Shown piece after piece: positions 29,469 through 37,432 of a stretch of 61,687 nucleotides of DNA. This DNA comes from an uncultured Acetatifactor sp. (GTDB lineage Bacteria; Bacillota; Clostridia; Lachnospirales; Lachnospiraceae), in the NCBI GenBank assembly GCA_934394815.1, contig CAKRRD010000010.1:1-61687 (forward strand), written 5' to 3'. How positions within the stretch are numbered: the first letter of the stretch is position 1; each line of letters begins with the position of its first letter. Both the position numbers and the translations under genes were made by a program. Below the pieces are notes generated by a model, which ran no database searches, had not been told where the DNA came from, and saw nothing but the letters and a program-made list of their open reading frames with translations.

Positions 29469-29530
29469 ATGTTTCACCCGGACTTTCCCATAATTGCGGT
29501 AACCGGCAGATATTTTACCCGCCACCGCGT

Positions 29531-29561
29531 AAAAAAAAGCATCAGACTCCCGTCTGATGCT
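29531..29561 (-). terminator. Terminator of the flavin reductase gene
   Basis: A 10-bp perfect stem (AGCATCAGAC with GTCTGATGCT) and seven T on the minus strand lie 106 bases past the stop at 29667. Confidence 0.88.
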
Positions 29562-29666
29562 ACTTCTTCGTAGTAAATAATTACCATATGCTTTATTTAT
29601 GACTTATGATACCGAAACGAACGGCAAACGTCAAGTGCTTTTTTCACGTAGGTTTCCTGCAGGCAC

Positions 29667-30230
29667 TTATCGCTTTTTTACACTGTATCCGAAAGTTCCC
29701 AGCAATTCTCCGCAGCCAAAATAGGATCCGTGGGAATAGATGATCGGCTCCGCCTGTTCCAGATGGAATTTGTGCTTCTTATCCATGTATTTTTCATCGG
29801 CATGCACCGCCACCACATCCGCCAGAAACATATCATGGGATCCCAACGGCAGAATCTGACGGATCCTGCATTCGATGTTCACCGGGCTTTCCTGGATCAT
29901 GGGAGCTTTTACCTCGCTCCCGGGAATGGGAGTCAGTCCCATTTCTTTGAATTTATCCACGTCCCGTCCACTTTTCACACCACAGTAATCCGTAGCAAAT
30001 GCCAATTCCTTCGTGGTCAGATTAATGACGAATTCTCCGGTCTCCTTCAGGATCGGGTAAGAATACCGCTCGGGGCGGACAGAGATTGACACCATGGGGG
30101 GATTCGTACATACGGTTCCTACCCATGCCAGCGTGATAATGTTGGGGCAGCCGTCCCGGTCAGCCAGGCTCACCATGACTACCGGCAGAGGATATAACAT
30201 GTTTCCCGGTTTCCAAAGTTCTTTTCCCAT
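29667..30230 (-). CDS. Flavin reductase family protein (FMN-binding split barrel)
   Basis: The 187-residue protein fits the flavin reductase-like (PF01613-type) split beta-barrel: LYPLPVVMVSLADRDGCPNIITLAWVGTVCTNPPMVSISVRPERYSY covers the FMN phosphate and isoalloxazine sites. EFVINLTTKELAFATDYCGVKSGRDVDKF is the typical second block. The C-terminus holds SHGSYFGCGELLGTFGYSVKKR. It likely reduces or binds flavin for a partner oxygenase or electron carrier; none is adjacent. A XRE-cupin gene is next, separated by a strong terminator. Confidence 0.88.
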   Translation of the reverse strand: MGKELWKPGNMLYPLPVVMVSLADRDGCPNIITLAWVGTVCTNPPMVSISVRPERYSYPILKETGEFVINLTTKELAFATDYCGVKSGRDVDKFKEMGLTPIPGSEVKAPMIQESPVNIECRIRQILPLGSHDMFLADVVAVHADEKYMDKKHKFHLEQAEPIIYSHGSYFGCGELLGTFGYSVKKR

Positions 30231-30316
30231 TTTTTGTAAAACCTCATTTCTGTCGCTTTCTTCTCAAACCTGACATTCTTAACAGATAATAATTATAGAA
30301 AGCTTGTGTACTCTTT

Positions 30317-30937
30317 TTAAAAAATATGTAAAATACTCAATACATGAAAAACGATATCTGCAACGGTCACTACCAGTGCGGCAATGGACACGCCCAGTAC
30401 ACCTTTGAGTCTGCCGCCAAGGCTCTCTTTCACTTTCGCTGCAATAGCCTCGGTCTGCTTCTCGTTCTCTTCCACTACGGCAGCCTGTACATTACGGTAT
30501 ACTTTTACACATTCCTTATGCACGTTCTCTTCCGTGATGCTTAATTTCTCATCCACATGCTTCTGCAGCTCGTCCAGTGCCTCGGTGCTCTGCTGTAATT
30601 CCTCCAGCTTCGCCGCATACTGCTGTCCCAGTGCTTCCAGCTTCTCTGTGTTCTCCTGCTGCATCTTCTGAAGGGCAGCCACACCTTCCTTGGAAAGCTT
30701 CGTCACTTCCGGAGCGATGGTCTCGGACATCAGTTTCTCCATCTCATGGTTGATTGCCTTCAGTTCCTTATTGACCTGCTGCATCTGTGCCAGACACTCA
30801 TCATATTCCCGCAGCTGTGTTTTTAACTGATTCATCTCTTCGGCATCAGCAGCGGAATTTGCCTTGATCATTTCCTGGGCATTCAGCTTTTGTGCAAGTT
30901 TATCCATAAAAGTATCCATCCATCTTCCTCCAAACAT
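30317..30937 (-). CDS. Coiled-coil protein with C-terminal membrane segment
   Basis: The 206-residue protein is almost entirely helical. Heptad-rich charged segments span about 20-170 (MNQLKTQLREYDECLAQMQQ; KLEALGQQYAAKLEELQQS), and a C-terminal hydrophobic segment (about 180-203: VLGVSIAALVVTVADIVFHVLSILHIF) anchors it with the coil in the cytoplasm. The start at 30937 has GAGGG 7 bases upstream. I do not recognise a family. It is preceded by a long non-coding region with a candidate small RNA. Confidence 0.75.
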   Translation of the reverse strand: MFGGRWMDTFMDKLAQKLNAQEMIKANSAADAEEMNQLKTQLREYDECLAQMQQVNKELKAINHEMEKLMSETIAPEVTKLSKEGVAALQKMQQENTEKLEALGQQYAAKLEELQQSTEALDELQKHVDEKLSITEENVHKECVKVYRNVQAAVVEENEKQTEAIAAKVKESLGGRLKGVLGVSIAALVVTVADIVFHVLSILHIF

Positions 30938-31146
30938 ATTTCGTCCCTCATGTGAACAGTTTCCCTTTTCAGCTGTACCTATTTTACCATGTTTATTCCC
31001 GGGTTACAACAAAAACCCCATGAATACTACGTTTTCATGAGTTGTATATTTTTATGCAATTTGTATAGTTTCTTTTTTGGTTTCTGTTCTTTTTCGTAAA
31101 ATTCACCAAGTTTTCACATCGTGTTCATAATTTGTTCATAATTGAT

Positions 31147-31155
31147 TGGTATACT
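31147..31155 (+). promoter_or_regulatory. Extended minus-10 promoter of a candidate small RNA
   Basis: TGG followed by TATACT (31150-31155) matches the extended minus-10 pattern. Two GTTCATAATT direct repeats lie just upstream (31123-31142) and could bind a regulator. No good minus-35 is seen. Confidence 0.45.
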
Positions 31156-31161
31156 TTATTT

Positions 31162-31345
31162 ACAGTCAAGGAAGAGATAAGGCTTCCGGATAACAAAGCA
31201 TATAAGATAAATTTTTTCATAATAGCCCAGGCGCCGAAAGGTGTCTGGGCACTCCTCATTTTACGGGGATTTCCTGTCGTCTATGTTGTCCGGGAATCAA
31301 AAAGCTTCTGTCGTTTTGCGTTTGCCGACAGAAGCTCTTTGATTC
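31162..31345 (+). ncRNA. Candidate structured small RNA
   Basis: Starting at the promoter at 31150, the sequence folds as follows. A small hairpin GGAAG/CTTCC comes first. A 12-bp long-range helix pairs TTCCGGATAACA (31184-31195) with TGTTGTCCGGGA (31284-31295, two G-U pairs). Inside it is a hairpin GCCCAGGCGCC-GAAA-GGTGTCTGGGC (31225-31250) with a GNRA tetraloop. The hairpin at 31296-31341 could terminate it. No open frame of note fits. It resembles the layout of 6S-like RNAs, but I cannot assign it to a family. It could also be a plus-strand leader without a gene. Confidence 0.4.
31296..31341 (-). terminator. Terminator of the alarmone synthetase gene, probably bidirectional
   Basis: Arms AAAGCTTCTGTCG and CGACAGAAGCTCTTT form a long stem. 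On the minus strand TTTTTG follows, 8 bases past the stop. On the plus strand a T-rich tail follows as well. Confidence 0.8.
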
Positions 31346-31348
31346 TTT

Positions 31349-32017
31349 CTATGTTTTACTGTTTAATTGTTTTTCCTCTTCCCGCTTTTTACTGATGGTA
31401 AGAATCTCTTCATTCAGGGACAACATCCTTGCATCCAGATCAGACACCATTCTCGCACACTCCACCAGTTCGTTTTTGATACTCTCCGGAGCATCGCCTT
31501 CGAATTTATAGTGGATCTTGTGCTCCAGACTGGCCCAGAAGTCCATGGCAACCGTCCGGATCTGTATCTCCACCTTGGTATCCACCGTGCGGTCCGACAG
31601 ATAGACCGGGATACTGACGATCATGTGATAGCTTTTATAACCGCTGGCCTTAGGATAGGTGATATAATCCTTCACCGCGATCACCTGAATATCTTTCTGA
31701 TCCCGGATCATGTCCGCTATACGGTAGATATCGGAGGTAAAGGAACAGATGATCCGGATCCCTGCAATATCGTTTATGTATTTTACCATATTGTCTATGG
31801 TGGATTCCTGTCCGTAACGTTTCAGCTTTTTCACAATACTTTCCGGGGTCTTGATCCGGGCCTTGATATGTTCAATGGGATTATACTGGTGTACATGCTG
31901 GAATTCATCATTCAGGATCTGCATCTTTGTCTCCATCTGACGCAATGCCGCGCTGTATACCAGCGTAACCTCCTTCCAGCTGTCGATTCCGTCCCCGTTT
32001 TCTACCTTAAACTCCAT
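31349..32017 (-). CDS. Small alarmone synthetase (GTP pyrophosphokinase, RelQ-type)
   Basis: The 222-residue protein is a single synthetase domain without hydrolase or TGS/ACT regions. Key motifs are KARIKTPESIVKKLKRYG (ATP site), DIAGIRIICSF and DYITYPKASGYKSYHMIVSIPV (GTP site). VEIQIRTVAMDFWASLEHKIHYK gives the catalytic Gln/Glu region. The C-terminal helix is charged. It would make (p)ppGpp or pGpp from GTP/GDP and ATP in stress. The start at 32017 has AGAGG 4 bases upstream; the frame continues only through a TTG 12 bases earlier. Confidence 0.93.
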   Translation of the reverse strand: MEFKVENGDGIDSWKEVTLVYSAALRQMETKMQILNDEFQHVHQYNPIEHIKARIKTPESIVKKLKRYGQESTIDNMVKYINDIAGIRIICSFTSDIYRIADMIRDQKDIQVIAVKDYITYPKASGYKSYHMIVSIPVYLSDRTVDTKVEIQIRTVAMDFWASLEHKIHYKFEGDAPESIKNELVECARMVSDLDARMLSLNEEILTISKKREEEKQLNSKT

Positions 32018-32233
32018 ATTACCTCTCAATCTTCTCTACCACGGACCTGACCGTGACCTTTTTGCCATCTCACTGTTCCGTAGACGTTTTTTCGTTACGG
32101 GACTTCTGCTTTCGTACACCTCATTTAAATTAATTATAGCATACCTCCTGTCAAAAATGTATAATTTTAACAAAACCTTTATTATTTTTTAAGATTGATT
32201 GGGCAGTTTTATATATAGGGAGTCATATTCCGC

Positions 32234-32262
32234 TTGCAGGGAAATGCACTTCCTATTATAAT
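32234..32262 (+). promoter_or_regulatory. Promoter of the small 88-residue gene
   Basis: TTGCAG (32234-32239) and TATAAT (32257-32262) are exactly 17 bases apart, 53 bases before the gene start. The rest of the 32018-32314 gap holds nothing else I can support. Confidence 0.8.
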
Positions 32263-32314
32263 CTATTATTAACGACGAATCCGTCGGAATCTGTTATGCG
32301 TAAGGAGATTTTCT

Positions 32315-32581
32315 ATGTTCCGTATGTGGGCCAAAATATTTAAAAATAATCATATGTTGAAAGATACCTGCATTGAAGACGACAGCAGCGATACCCGTAC
32401 GCACAAGGTATTTCACTCTCTGGACGAGGTCTGCCATCGGTTTGATCTCGGCACACCTATCTGGCTGGATATGAATATCTCAGATTTTAAGCGTCACAAC
32501 AAAACCCGCTTCACACAGGACAGCTTCGTGGAAGCCATCGACTTCGATTATCTGGAGATCCAGATTATTGAGGAGGATTGA
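32315..32581 (+). CDS. Small conserved hypothetical protein
   Basis: The 88-residue cytoplasmic protein starts MFRMWAKIFKNNHMLKDTCIEDDSSDTRTHKVFHSLDEVCHRFDLGTPIW and ends acidic (EIQIIEED). AAGGAG lies 7 bases before the ATG and a consensus promoter is upstream, so expression is well supported. I recognise similar short sequences in related Clostridia only vaguely. The middle (GTPIWLDMNISDFKRHNKTRFTQDSFVEAIDFDYLEI) suggests a compact alpha/beta fold. It stands alone. Confidence 0.75.
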   Translation: MFRMWAKIFKNNHMLKDTCIEDDSSDTRTHKVFHSLDEVCHRFDLGTPIWLDMNISDFKRHNKTRFTQDSFVEAIDFDYLEIQIIEED

Positions 32582-32629
32582 CATTTCCGGGTCTTTCTGA
32601 TACTTTTCTCCCAATTATTTTTCCTGCTA

Positions 32630-32691
32630 TTGACTTTTCTGTTTTTCTGCGGTAGTATTCGCCTTACCAGATGTAGTTTTTAAAACTACAT
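32630..32691 (+). promoter_or_regulatory. Promoter and operator-like palindrome of the hemolysin III gene
   Basis: TTGACT (32630-32635) and TAGTAT (32653-32658) are 17 bases apart. Starting about 6 bases past the predicted start site is a 21-base palindrome, ATGTAGTTTT-T-AAAACTACAT (32671-32691), suitable for a dimeric repressor. A leader of about 215 bases follows, ending in a GCCGG/CCGGC hairpin (32845-32860) just before the ribosome binding site. Confidence 0.7.
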
Positions 32692-32879
32692 GCAGAAGTT
32701 TTGTAAGACATGTATTGTGTCATATGTGATGTAGATACTATATTGTGAACGCAGCCGTTCCCTGCATTTTGCGAAATCATGTTTGCAGGCAGAAAGCCCT
32801 GCTTCCTCACATTTAAAGAACATTTTTATTCAGGCATAGGATGTGCCGGCCAATACCGGCAGGAAAAGGAGGAGTTATT

Positions 32880-33530
32880 ATGCAGATTACCATAAGAGAA
32901 CCGGGAAGTGCCATTACCCATTTTATTGCCATGATGATGGCTGTATTCGCAGCGGTGCCGCTGTTGGTGAAGGCCGGTGTGCAGTCCGGGGCGGAGAATT
33001 TTCTGGCCATGGCTATTTTCATGGGAAGCATGATTCTGTTGTACGGTGCCAGTGCCACTTATCATTCTGTAGACCTCAAAGGAAAAAGTCTCCGGGTCTT
33101 CCGGAAGCTGGATCATATGATGATCTTCGTTCTGATCGCCGGATCTTATACGCCAGTGTGCCTCATCGTATTGGGCGGTAAGCTGGGATATACGCTGTTA
33201 GCATTGGTGTGGGGCATTGCCGCTGTGGGCATGATCGTGAAAGCCTGCTGGATCACCTGTCCGAAGTGGTTTTCCTCTGTGATCTACATTGCCATGGGCT
33301 GGGTATGTGTCCTAGTCTTCGGGCCTCTGCTGAAGACCCTGTCCACGCCCGCATTCCTCTGGCTGCTGGCCGGTGGCATCATCTATACCGCAGGCGGTGT
33401 CATCTATGCCCTGAAGCTGCCGATCTTCAATGCAAAGCATAAGTTCTTCGGCTCCCACGAAGTGTTCCACCTCTTCGTCATGGGCGGAAGCGTATGTCAT
33501 TTCATTTTTATGTATTTGTATGTGGCTTAA
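32880..33530 (+). CDS. Hemolysin III family (PAQR) membrane protein
   Basis: The 216-residue protein has about seven membrane segments. PAQR zinc-ligand motifs are visible: SATYHS (first His), KLDHMMIFVLIAGSYTP (second conserved Asp-His), and HEVFHLFVMGGSVCHF (two more His). The family includes membrane receptors and hydrolase-like proteins; haemolytic activity is not implied. The ATG at 32880 has AAAGGAGG close by. Its stop codon is the first three bases of the left inverted repeat of the element at 33528. Confidence 0.92.
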   Translation: MQITIREPGSAITHFIAMMMAVFAAVPLLVKAGVQSGAENFLAMAIFMGSMILLYGASATYHSVDLKGKSLRVFRKLDHMMIFVLIAGSYTPVCLIVLGGKLGYTLLALVWGIAAVGMIVKACWITCPKWFSSVIYIAMGWVCVLVFGPLLKTLSTPAFLWLLAGGIIYTAGGVIYALKLPIFNAKHKFFGSHEVFHLFVMGGSVCHFIFMYLYVA

Positions 33531-33554
33531 ATGGGAAGTTAGTGGAACGTCCCC

Positions 33555-33694
33555 GTAGCCCGCATTGGGGGTAAGGCCAGCAGACCCGCTCTCGCTTCAA
33601 AGCAGAGCGTAGCGGTACGTAAGCGAGGAAAGTACCCTCGCTAAGTGCCGACGTCTGCTTAGAGTCTGCTGTCCTTACCCCCAACGTGGGCTAC
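33555..33694. repeat. Large imperfect hairpin in element A
   Basis: Two 31-nt arms (33555-33585 and 33664-33694, starting GTAGCCC and ending GGGCTAC) pair with 28 Watson-Crick pairs, one G-T and two mismatches. The loop holds smaller stems (GCTCT/AGAGC; GCGAG/CTCGC). As RNA it would be very stable. Confidence 0.85.
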
Positions 33695-33752
33695 TGGTTT
33701 CTTGAAAAAATAAAATGATGAATTTAGTGGAAAAAGTTATTTTTCAATAAGA

Positions 33753-33935
33753 GAATTCTGTTTGTATTTAAAATGCCAATTTCTGCGAAAAAAATACAAA
33801 AATATGCGATTTTGCTATGCAAACAGACTCTATTTTCGCTAAGTAAGCGAAATAAAGAAATTCCGTACAAAAAATCCTGATTTCGGAACTTTTTTTGTAC
33901 GGAATTCATTGTTTTTGGGCTATTTACACCAAAGC
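33753..33935. repeat. Core of dispersed structured repeat, copy A
   Basis: This stretch aligns without gaps to 49038-49220, a constant offset of 15285 bases. It contains a 16-bp perfect hairpin, 33859-33874 with 33891-33906, loop 16 nt. Relative to copy B, pairs of the stem differ with both sides changed. Shared blocks include TTCTGTTTGTATT, TATTTTCGCTAA, GTACAAAAAA and CACCAAAGC. A minus-strand frame is open here but is stop-rich in copy B, so coding is unlikely. Confidence 0.85.
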
Positions 33936-34110
33936 CAAAAGCGGACTCTTTTCCTGAAAAGTCCTCTATTTTTCGATTTTTTATGACTACCAGAGAAATC
34001 CATAAATAAACTCCCAGAGAGGCAAATGCCACTCCGGGAGTTCGTCCGGGTTGCCAATATTTCTTCCACTAACTTCCCATTTACAGAAACTTCCCCTCCC
34101 CAAAGTCGTC

Positions 34111-34335
34111 TTACGCCGTATTCTCCGTGTAGCTGTAGATCTTGGCCGCATATCTGGTTCCGTTTTTTACGATGAGCAACTTTTTATGTTGCCCCATCAG
34201 CACTGCCACAATAAAACAAATACCCAGTATCAGAAAAAACAGCGGCAAAGCCAGGAAAGCCCTCATGGGCCGAAATACTATACCCACACTGCCAAAAATA
34301 ACTGTCAGCACCGCGCCGATGCCCGCAAATGTCAA
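34111..34335 (-). pseudogene. Small membrane protein fragment, probably C-terminally truncated
   Basis: The 74-residue frame starts at TTG (34335) 8 bases past the MATE stop, with two hydrophobic segments (TFAGIGAVLTVIFGSVGIVF; FLALPLFFLILGICFIVAVLMG). It ends with a soluble stub LLIVKNGTRYAAKIYSYTENTA. Proteins of this DUF3592-like kind normally continue with a beta-rich domain after a similar RYAAKI stretch, from memory. Here the frame stops 27 bases before the edge of element A, so truncation linked to the element is a reasonable inference. A complete short protein is the alternative. Confidence 0.45.
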
Positions 34336-34343
34336 TGCCCTGT

Positions 34344-35732
34344 TTATACCATCTGGACCACCCAGACATTACTCTTCACCATCAGGTAGCCGATGATCAC
34401 CTTGATCAGTTCCGTACCCTGTACCAGGAAATAAATGCTCACAATTCCCAGGCCGGTGAAATGCGCCAGCAGATATGCCGCCGGCACCACGATCACCCAG
34501 GTAAACACCGAATCAAACAGGAAAGTCACCACCGTCTTACCACCGGAACGCAGGGTAAAATACGACGCATGGCTGAAGGCGCAGAAGGGCATGATAATGG
34601 CCGATACCGCAATAAAACTGGTGGCCAGTTCCCTGATCTCCTCCGTGGTATTGTAAATGCCGGGGAAAAATCCTCCTACCACGAACATTAACACTGCCAT
34701 GATCACACAGCAGAAGACACTGAATACGATCATCTTGTTGTCCGCATCTTTGGCATCCTCTAATTTTCCGGCCCCCAGATACTGTCCCACCACAATGCTG
34801 ATGCAGGATCCCAGTTGGAGATAGACGATGTTAAACAGGTTCGTGATGGTGGAAGCAATGTTCAGTCCCGCCACCACGTCCAGACCTCTGACAGAATAGC
34901 ACTGGGTCACCGTTGTCATGCCCGCTGCCCACATCACCTCGTTCATCATCAGCGGGAATCCCTTGATCAGGATTGCCTTCAATTCCGCAAGCGGAATACC
35001 AAAGCCGGTATAGGCTCCCTCCAGATAGCGGTTCTTCGCCCGATGGATATGTGCCCAGATTACCACGATCAGCGCCTCGATGTAACGGGCAATCACCGTG
35101 GCCAGCGCTGCTCCTTGCACCCCCATTTCCGGGAAGGGACCGATGCCGAAAATCAGCAGATAGTCTAACAGGGCATTCGTTCCCACCGCCACGAAGCTGG
35201 CCATCATCGGAATGAAGGTCTGTCCGGTCTCCTTAATATTCGTGGCGTAAGACTGGTTCACCGCAAAAGGAATCAATCCCACCATCATAATGGCCAGATA
35301 TTCCAGTCCGTAGTTAAGCGCTGCTTCCGTGGCTCCATTTCCCACCGTATCCGTCAGGTACAGGGAGATCAGTGCGGAGCCCTTCGTCAGAAACAGTACT
35401 ATTGCCCCACCAGTCACCAGCAGCGTGGCATACAGCTTAAACCGGAAGGAATACATATGCCCCTTATGGTTGCCCTTGCCAAAATACTGGGCGCCGAAAA
35501 TACTGGCTGCGGATACAGCTCCGAAGATTGCCAGATTGTATACAAAGATCAGCTGGTTCACGATGGCAACGCCGGACATCTGTTCTGTTCCCAGCTGTCC
35601 CACCATGATATTGTCCAGAAAACTTACGAGATTGGTAATGGCATTCTGCAGGATCATGGGAATCGCCAGTAACAGATACTTCTGATAAAAATCCCAGTCC
35701 CCGATATATTTTTTCTTTAATTTTGCTAACAT
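34344..35732 (-). CDS. MATE family efflux transporter
   Basis: The 462-residue protein has twelve hydrophobic segments in two homologous bundles, consistent with a multidrug/Na+ or H+ antiporter. Typical stretches are PMILQNAITNLVSFLDNIMVGQLGTEQMSGVAI near the N-terminus and GFPLMMNEVMWAAGMTTVTQCYSVRG at the start of the second half. The start is the ATG at 35732 with GAGGG 5 bases upstream. It is 78 bases downstream of a second MATE gene, so the two may act as paired or heteromeric pumps. Confidence 0.92.
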   Translation of the reverse strand: MLAKLKKKYIGDWDFYQKYLLLAIPMILQNAITNLVSFLDNIMVGQLGTEQMSGVAIVNQLIFVYNLAIFGAVSAASIFGAQYFGKGNHKGHMYSFRFKLYATLLVTGGAIVLFLTKGSALISLYLTDTVGNGATEAALNYGLEYLAIMMVGLIPFAVNQSYATNIKETGQTFIPMMASFVAVGTNALLDYLLIFGIGPFPEMGVQGAALATVIARYIEALIVVIWAHIHRAKNRYLEGAYTGFGIPLAELKAILIKGFPLMMNEVMWAAGMTTVTQCYSVRGLDVVAGLNIASTITNLFNIVYLQLGSCISIVVGQYLGAGKLEDAKDADNKMIVFSVFCCVIMAVLMFVVGGFFPGIYNTTEEIRELATSFIAVSAIIMPFCAFSHASYFTLRSGGKTVVTFLFDSVFTWVIVVPAAYLLAHFTGLGIVSIYFLVQGTELIKVIIGYLMVKSNVWVVQMV

Positions 35733-35810
35733 AATTTCCCTCAATTCTCTCAATAATTCTTATAGTACTCTCAGGCCGTCCCGGGACTTCCACTCCCGAA
35801 GGCCGACCGG

Positions 35811-37199
35811 CTATGATGTTTTTAATGTTTTTTCCTGCGGCATGGTGCTGTGTACCTTTTTTCTGACAAAATAGAAGCACACCGCCTGCAGCAGGATCGT
35901 CACCGACCAGGAGGCCGGATAGGATAAAAAAAGGACCATCAGTGACCTCTGCATCGGGAATACTCCGTAGATCCAGAAGATTCTCGTTCCCACCGTTCCG
36001 ACGATGGACAGAAGCATCGGCACCGCCGAATGTCCCATGCCCCGCAATGCTCCCGGGATCAGATCCATGATGCCGCATAAAAAGTAAGTCAGTGTCGTAT
36101 ATAACAGGATCTCCGTTCCACAGGCAATGACATCCGCATCCGTCGTATAAATATGAAGCAGCTGCGGTCCGAAAAGATTGGCACTGCCTCCCAGCGTCAC
36201 CGCCACAATCACCGACAGGATCATGCAGTCCACAAGCACCCGGTCCATACGCTTTTTCTTCCCGGCACCGTAATTCTGGCTGGTAAAGCTCATGCAGGCC
36301 TGTGTAATGGAGTTCACCGACACGAACAGGAAACCGAAAATATTATTGGCCGCCGTATAGCCCGCCATGGCGATGGAGCCGAAGGAGTTTACCGAAGATT
36401 GCAGCAGGGCATTGGAGAAATTGATGACCACGCTCTGAATCCCCGCGGGAATGCCCACCCGGAAGATCTGTGCCAGATAGTCCCATTTCATTCCCAGTTT
36501 TGAAATCTGCAGCCGGTAGCAGCTGTCCGTATGGAACAGACACCACAGCACCAGCACACAGGAAATGATCTGGGAGATCACCGTAGCGATGGCCACGCCT
36601 GCCACTCCCAGGGAAAACACGATCACCAGCACCAGATTCAGTCCTGCATTAATGGCTCCGGAAACGATCAGGAACAATAACGGCCGCTTCGTATCTCCCA
36701 CGGCCCGCAGAATGGCGGCTCCGTAATTGTACAGCATGAAAAAGGGCATGCCACAGAAATAAATCTTCATATACAGTTCCGACTGGTCAATGACATCCTT
36801 CGGTGTGTCCATCAGTTCCAGTGCGCCTCTGGCACAGAACAGCCCTACAAACACCATGACAATACCGCTGACCAGTGCAAAGGTGATGGCCGTATGTACC
36901 GTTCCACTCATCTCCCGCTCTTTCCCGGCGGCGTAGTATCTGGCTGCCAGCACATTGGCCCCCAGAGAAACACCGATAAAGAGGTTCACGAACATATTGA
37001 TCAGAGCCGTAGTGGCTCCCACCGCCGCCAGAGCCTGGCTTCCGGTGAACCTCCCCACTACAATAATATCCACTGCATTGAACAGCAGCTGTAAAATACT
37101 GGATACCATCAGGGGCAGGGCAAAGGAGATCAGCTTGTCCATGATGGTGCCGTTGCACATATCTATTTCATATTTGTTTTTCTTCTGTGTTGCTTCCAT
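35811..37199 (-). CDS. MATE family efflux transporter, second copy
   Basis: The 462-residue protein has twelve predicted membrane segments. ALPLMVSSILQLLFNAVDIIVVGRFTGSQALAAVGATTALINMFVNLFIGVSLG is the N-terminal bundle and VGIPAGIQSVVINFSNALLQSSVNSFG starts the second bundle. The start is the ATG at 37199 (MEATQKKNKYEID). It is clearly diverged from the adjacent MATE gene and not a recent duplication. It diverges from the FAD oxidoreductase gene with a 233-base gap. Confidence 0.93.
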   Translation of the reverse strand: MEATQKKNKYEIDMCNGTIMDKLISFALPLMVSSILQLLFNAVDIIVVGRFTGSQALAAVGATTALINMFVNLFIGVSLGANVLAARYYAAGKEREMSGTVHTAITFALVSGIVMVFVGLFCARGALELMDTPKDVIDQSELYMKIYFCGMPFFMLYNYGAAILRAVGDTKRPLLFLIVSGAINAGLNLVLVIVFSLGVAGVAIATVISQIISCVLVLWCLFHTDSCYRLQISKLGMKWDYLAQIFRVGIPAGIQSVVINFSNALLQSSVNSFGSIAMAGYTAANNIFGFLFVSVNSITQACMSFTSQNYGAGKKKRMDRVLVDCMILSVIVAVTLGGSANLFGPQLLHIYTTDADVIACGTEILLYTTLTYFLCGIMDLIPGALRGMGHSAVPMLLSIVGTVGTRIFWIYGVFPMQRSLMVLFLSYPASWSVTILLQAVCFYFVRKKVHSTMPQEKTLKTS

Positions 37200-37337
37200 T
37201 ATTTTATTTCCTATAATTCTCTTCCAAATCCCGTTACTTTCCCGCACCGTTCTTCCACATCTGCAAAAGAACCGCTATAACTTATGATTTTAGCACATAT
37301 TTTACTTTATTTCTATTCCCCTTTTTACCGGAAATTA

Positions 37338-37346
37338 TGGTATACT
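37338..37346 (+). promoter_or_regulatory. Extended minus-10 promoter of the oxidoreductase gene
   Basis: TGG followed by TATACT (37341-37346) lies 87 bases before the start at 37433. No clear minus-35 is visible. Confidence 0.5.
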
Positions 37347-37432
37347 ATAGTTTGGATGTTTTTGGTTTTTCCAAAGCCGGAAGACATCCCGCAAATCCTT
37401 ACAAGAGAACAAAGAGAAAGGAATTTATCCCT

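Larger units (their letters stand above)
33528..34083. mobile_element. Intergenic repeat element, copy A, with 20-bp inverted ends
   Basis: A perfect 20-bp inverted repeat, TAAATGGGAAGTTAGTGGAA at 33528-33547 and its complement at 34064-34083, brackets 556 bases without a credible gene. Inside are a 140-base imperfect hairpin (33555-33694), a 183-base core shared with copy B (33753-33935) and further hairpins. The right end motif CTAACTT(C/T)CCATTTAC is also at the right end of copy B. No transposase is seen, so it would be mobilised in trans or be a fixed structured RNA or DNA locus. Confidence 0.65.

Noticed and set aside
30317..30937. A chemoreceptor or phage tape-measure protein
   Set aside because: The coiled coil lacks HAMP and signalling-tip motifs and is too short for a tape-measure protein.
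31162..31345. Assignment of the candidate RNA to 6S RNA, SRP RNA or a c-di-GMP riboswitch
   Set aside because: The SRP and GEMM core sequences are absent, and 6S RNA has too little sequence signature to assert without a covariance search.
33724..34032. A 102-codon minus-strand frame inside element A
   Set aside because: The equivalent frame in copy B has four or more stops, and the sequence is kept for a hairpin. It is unlikely to be a protein gene.
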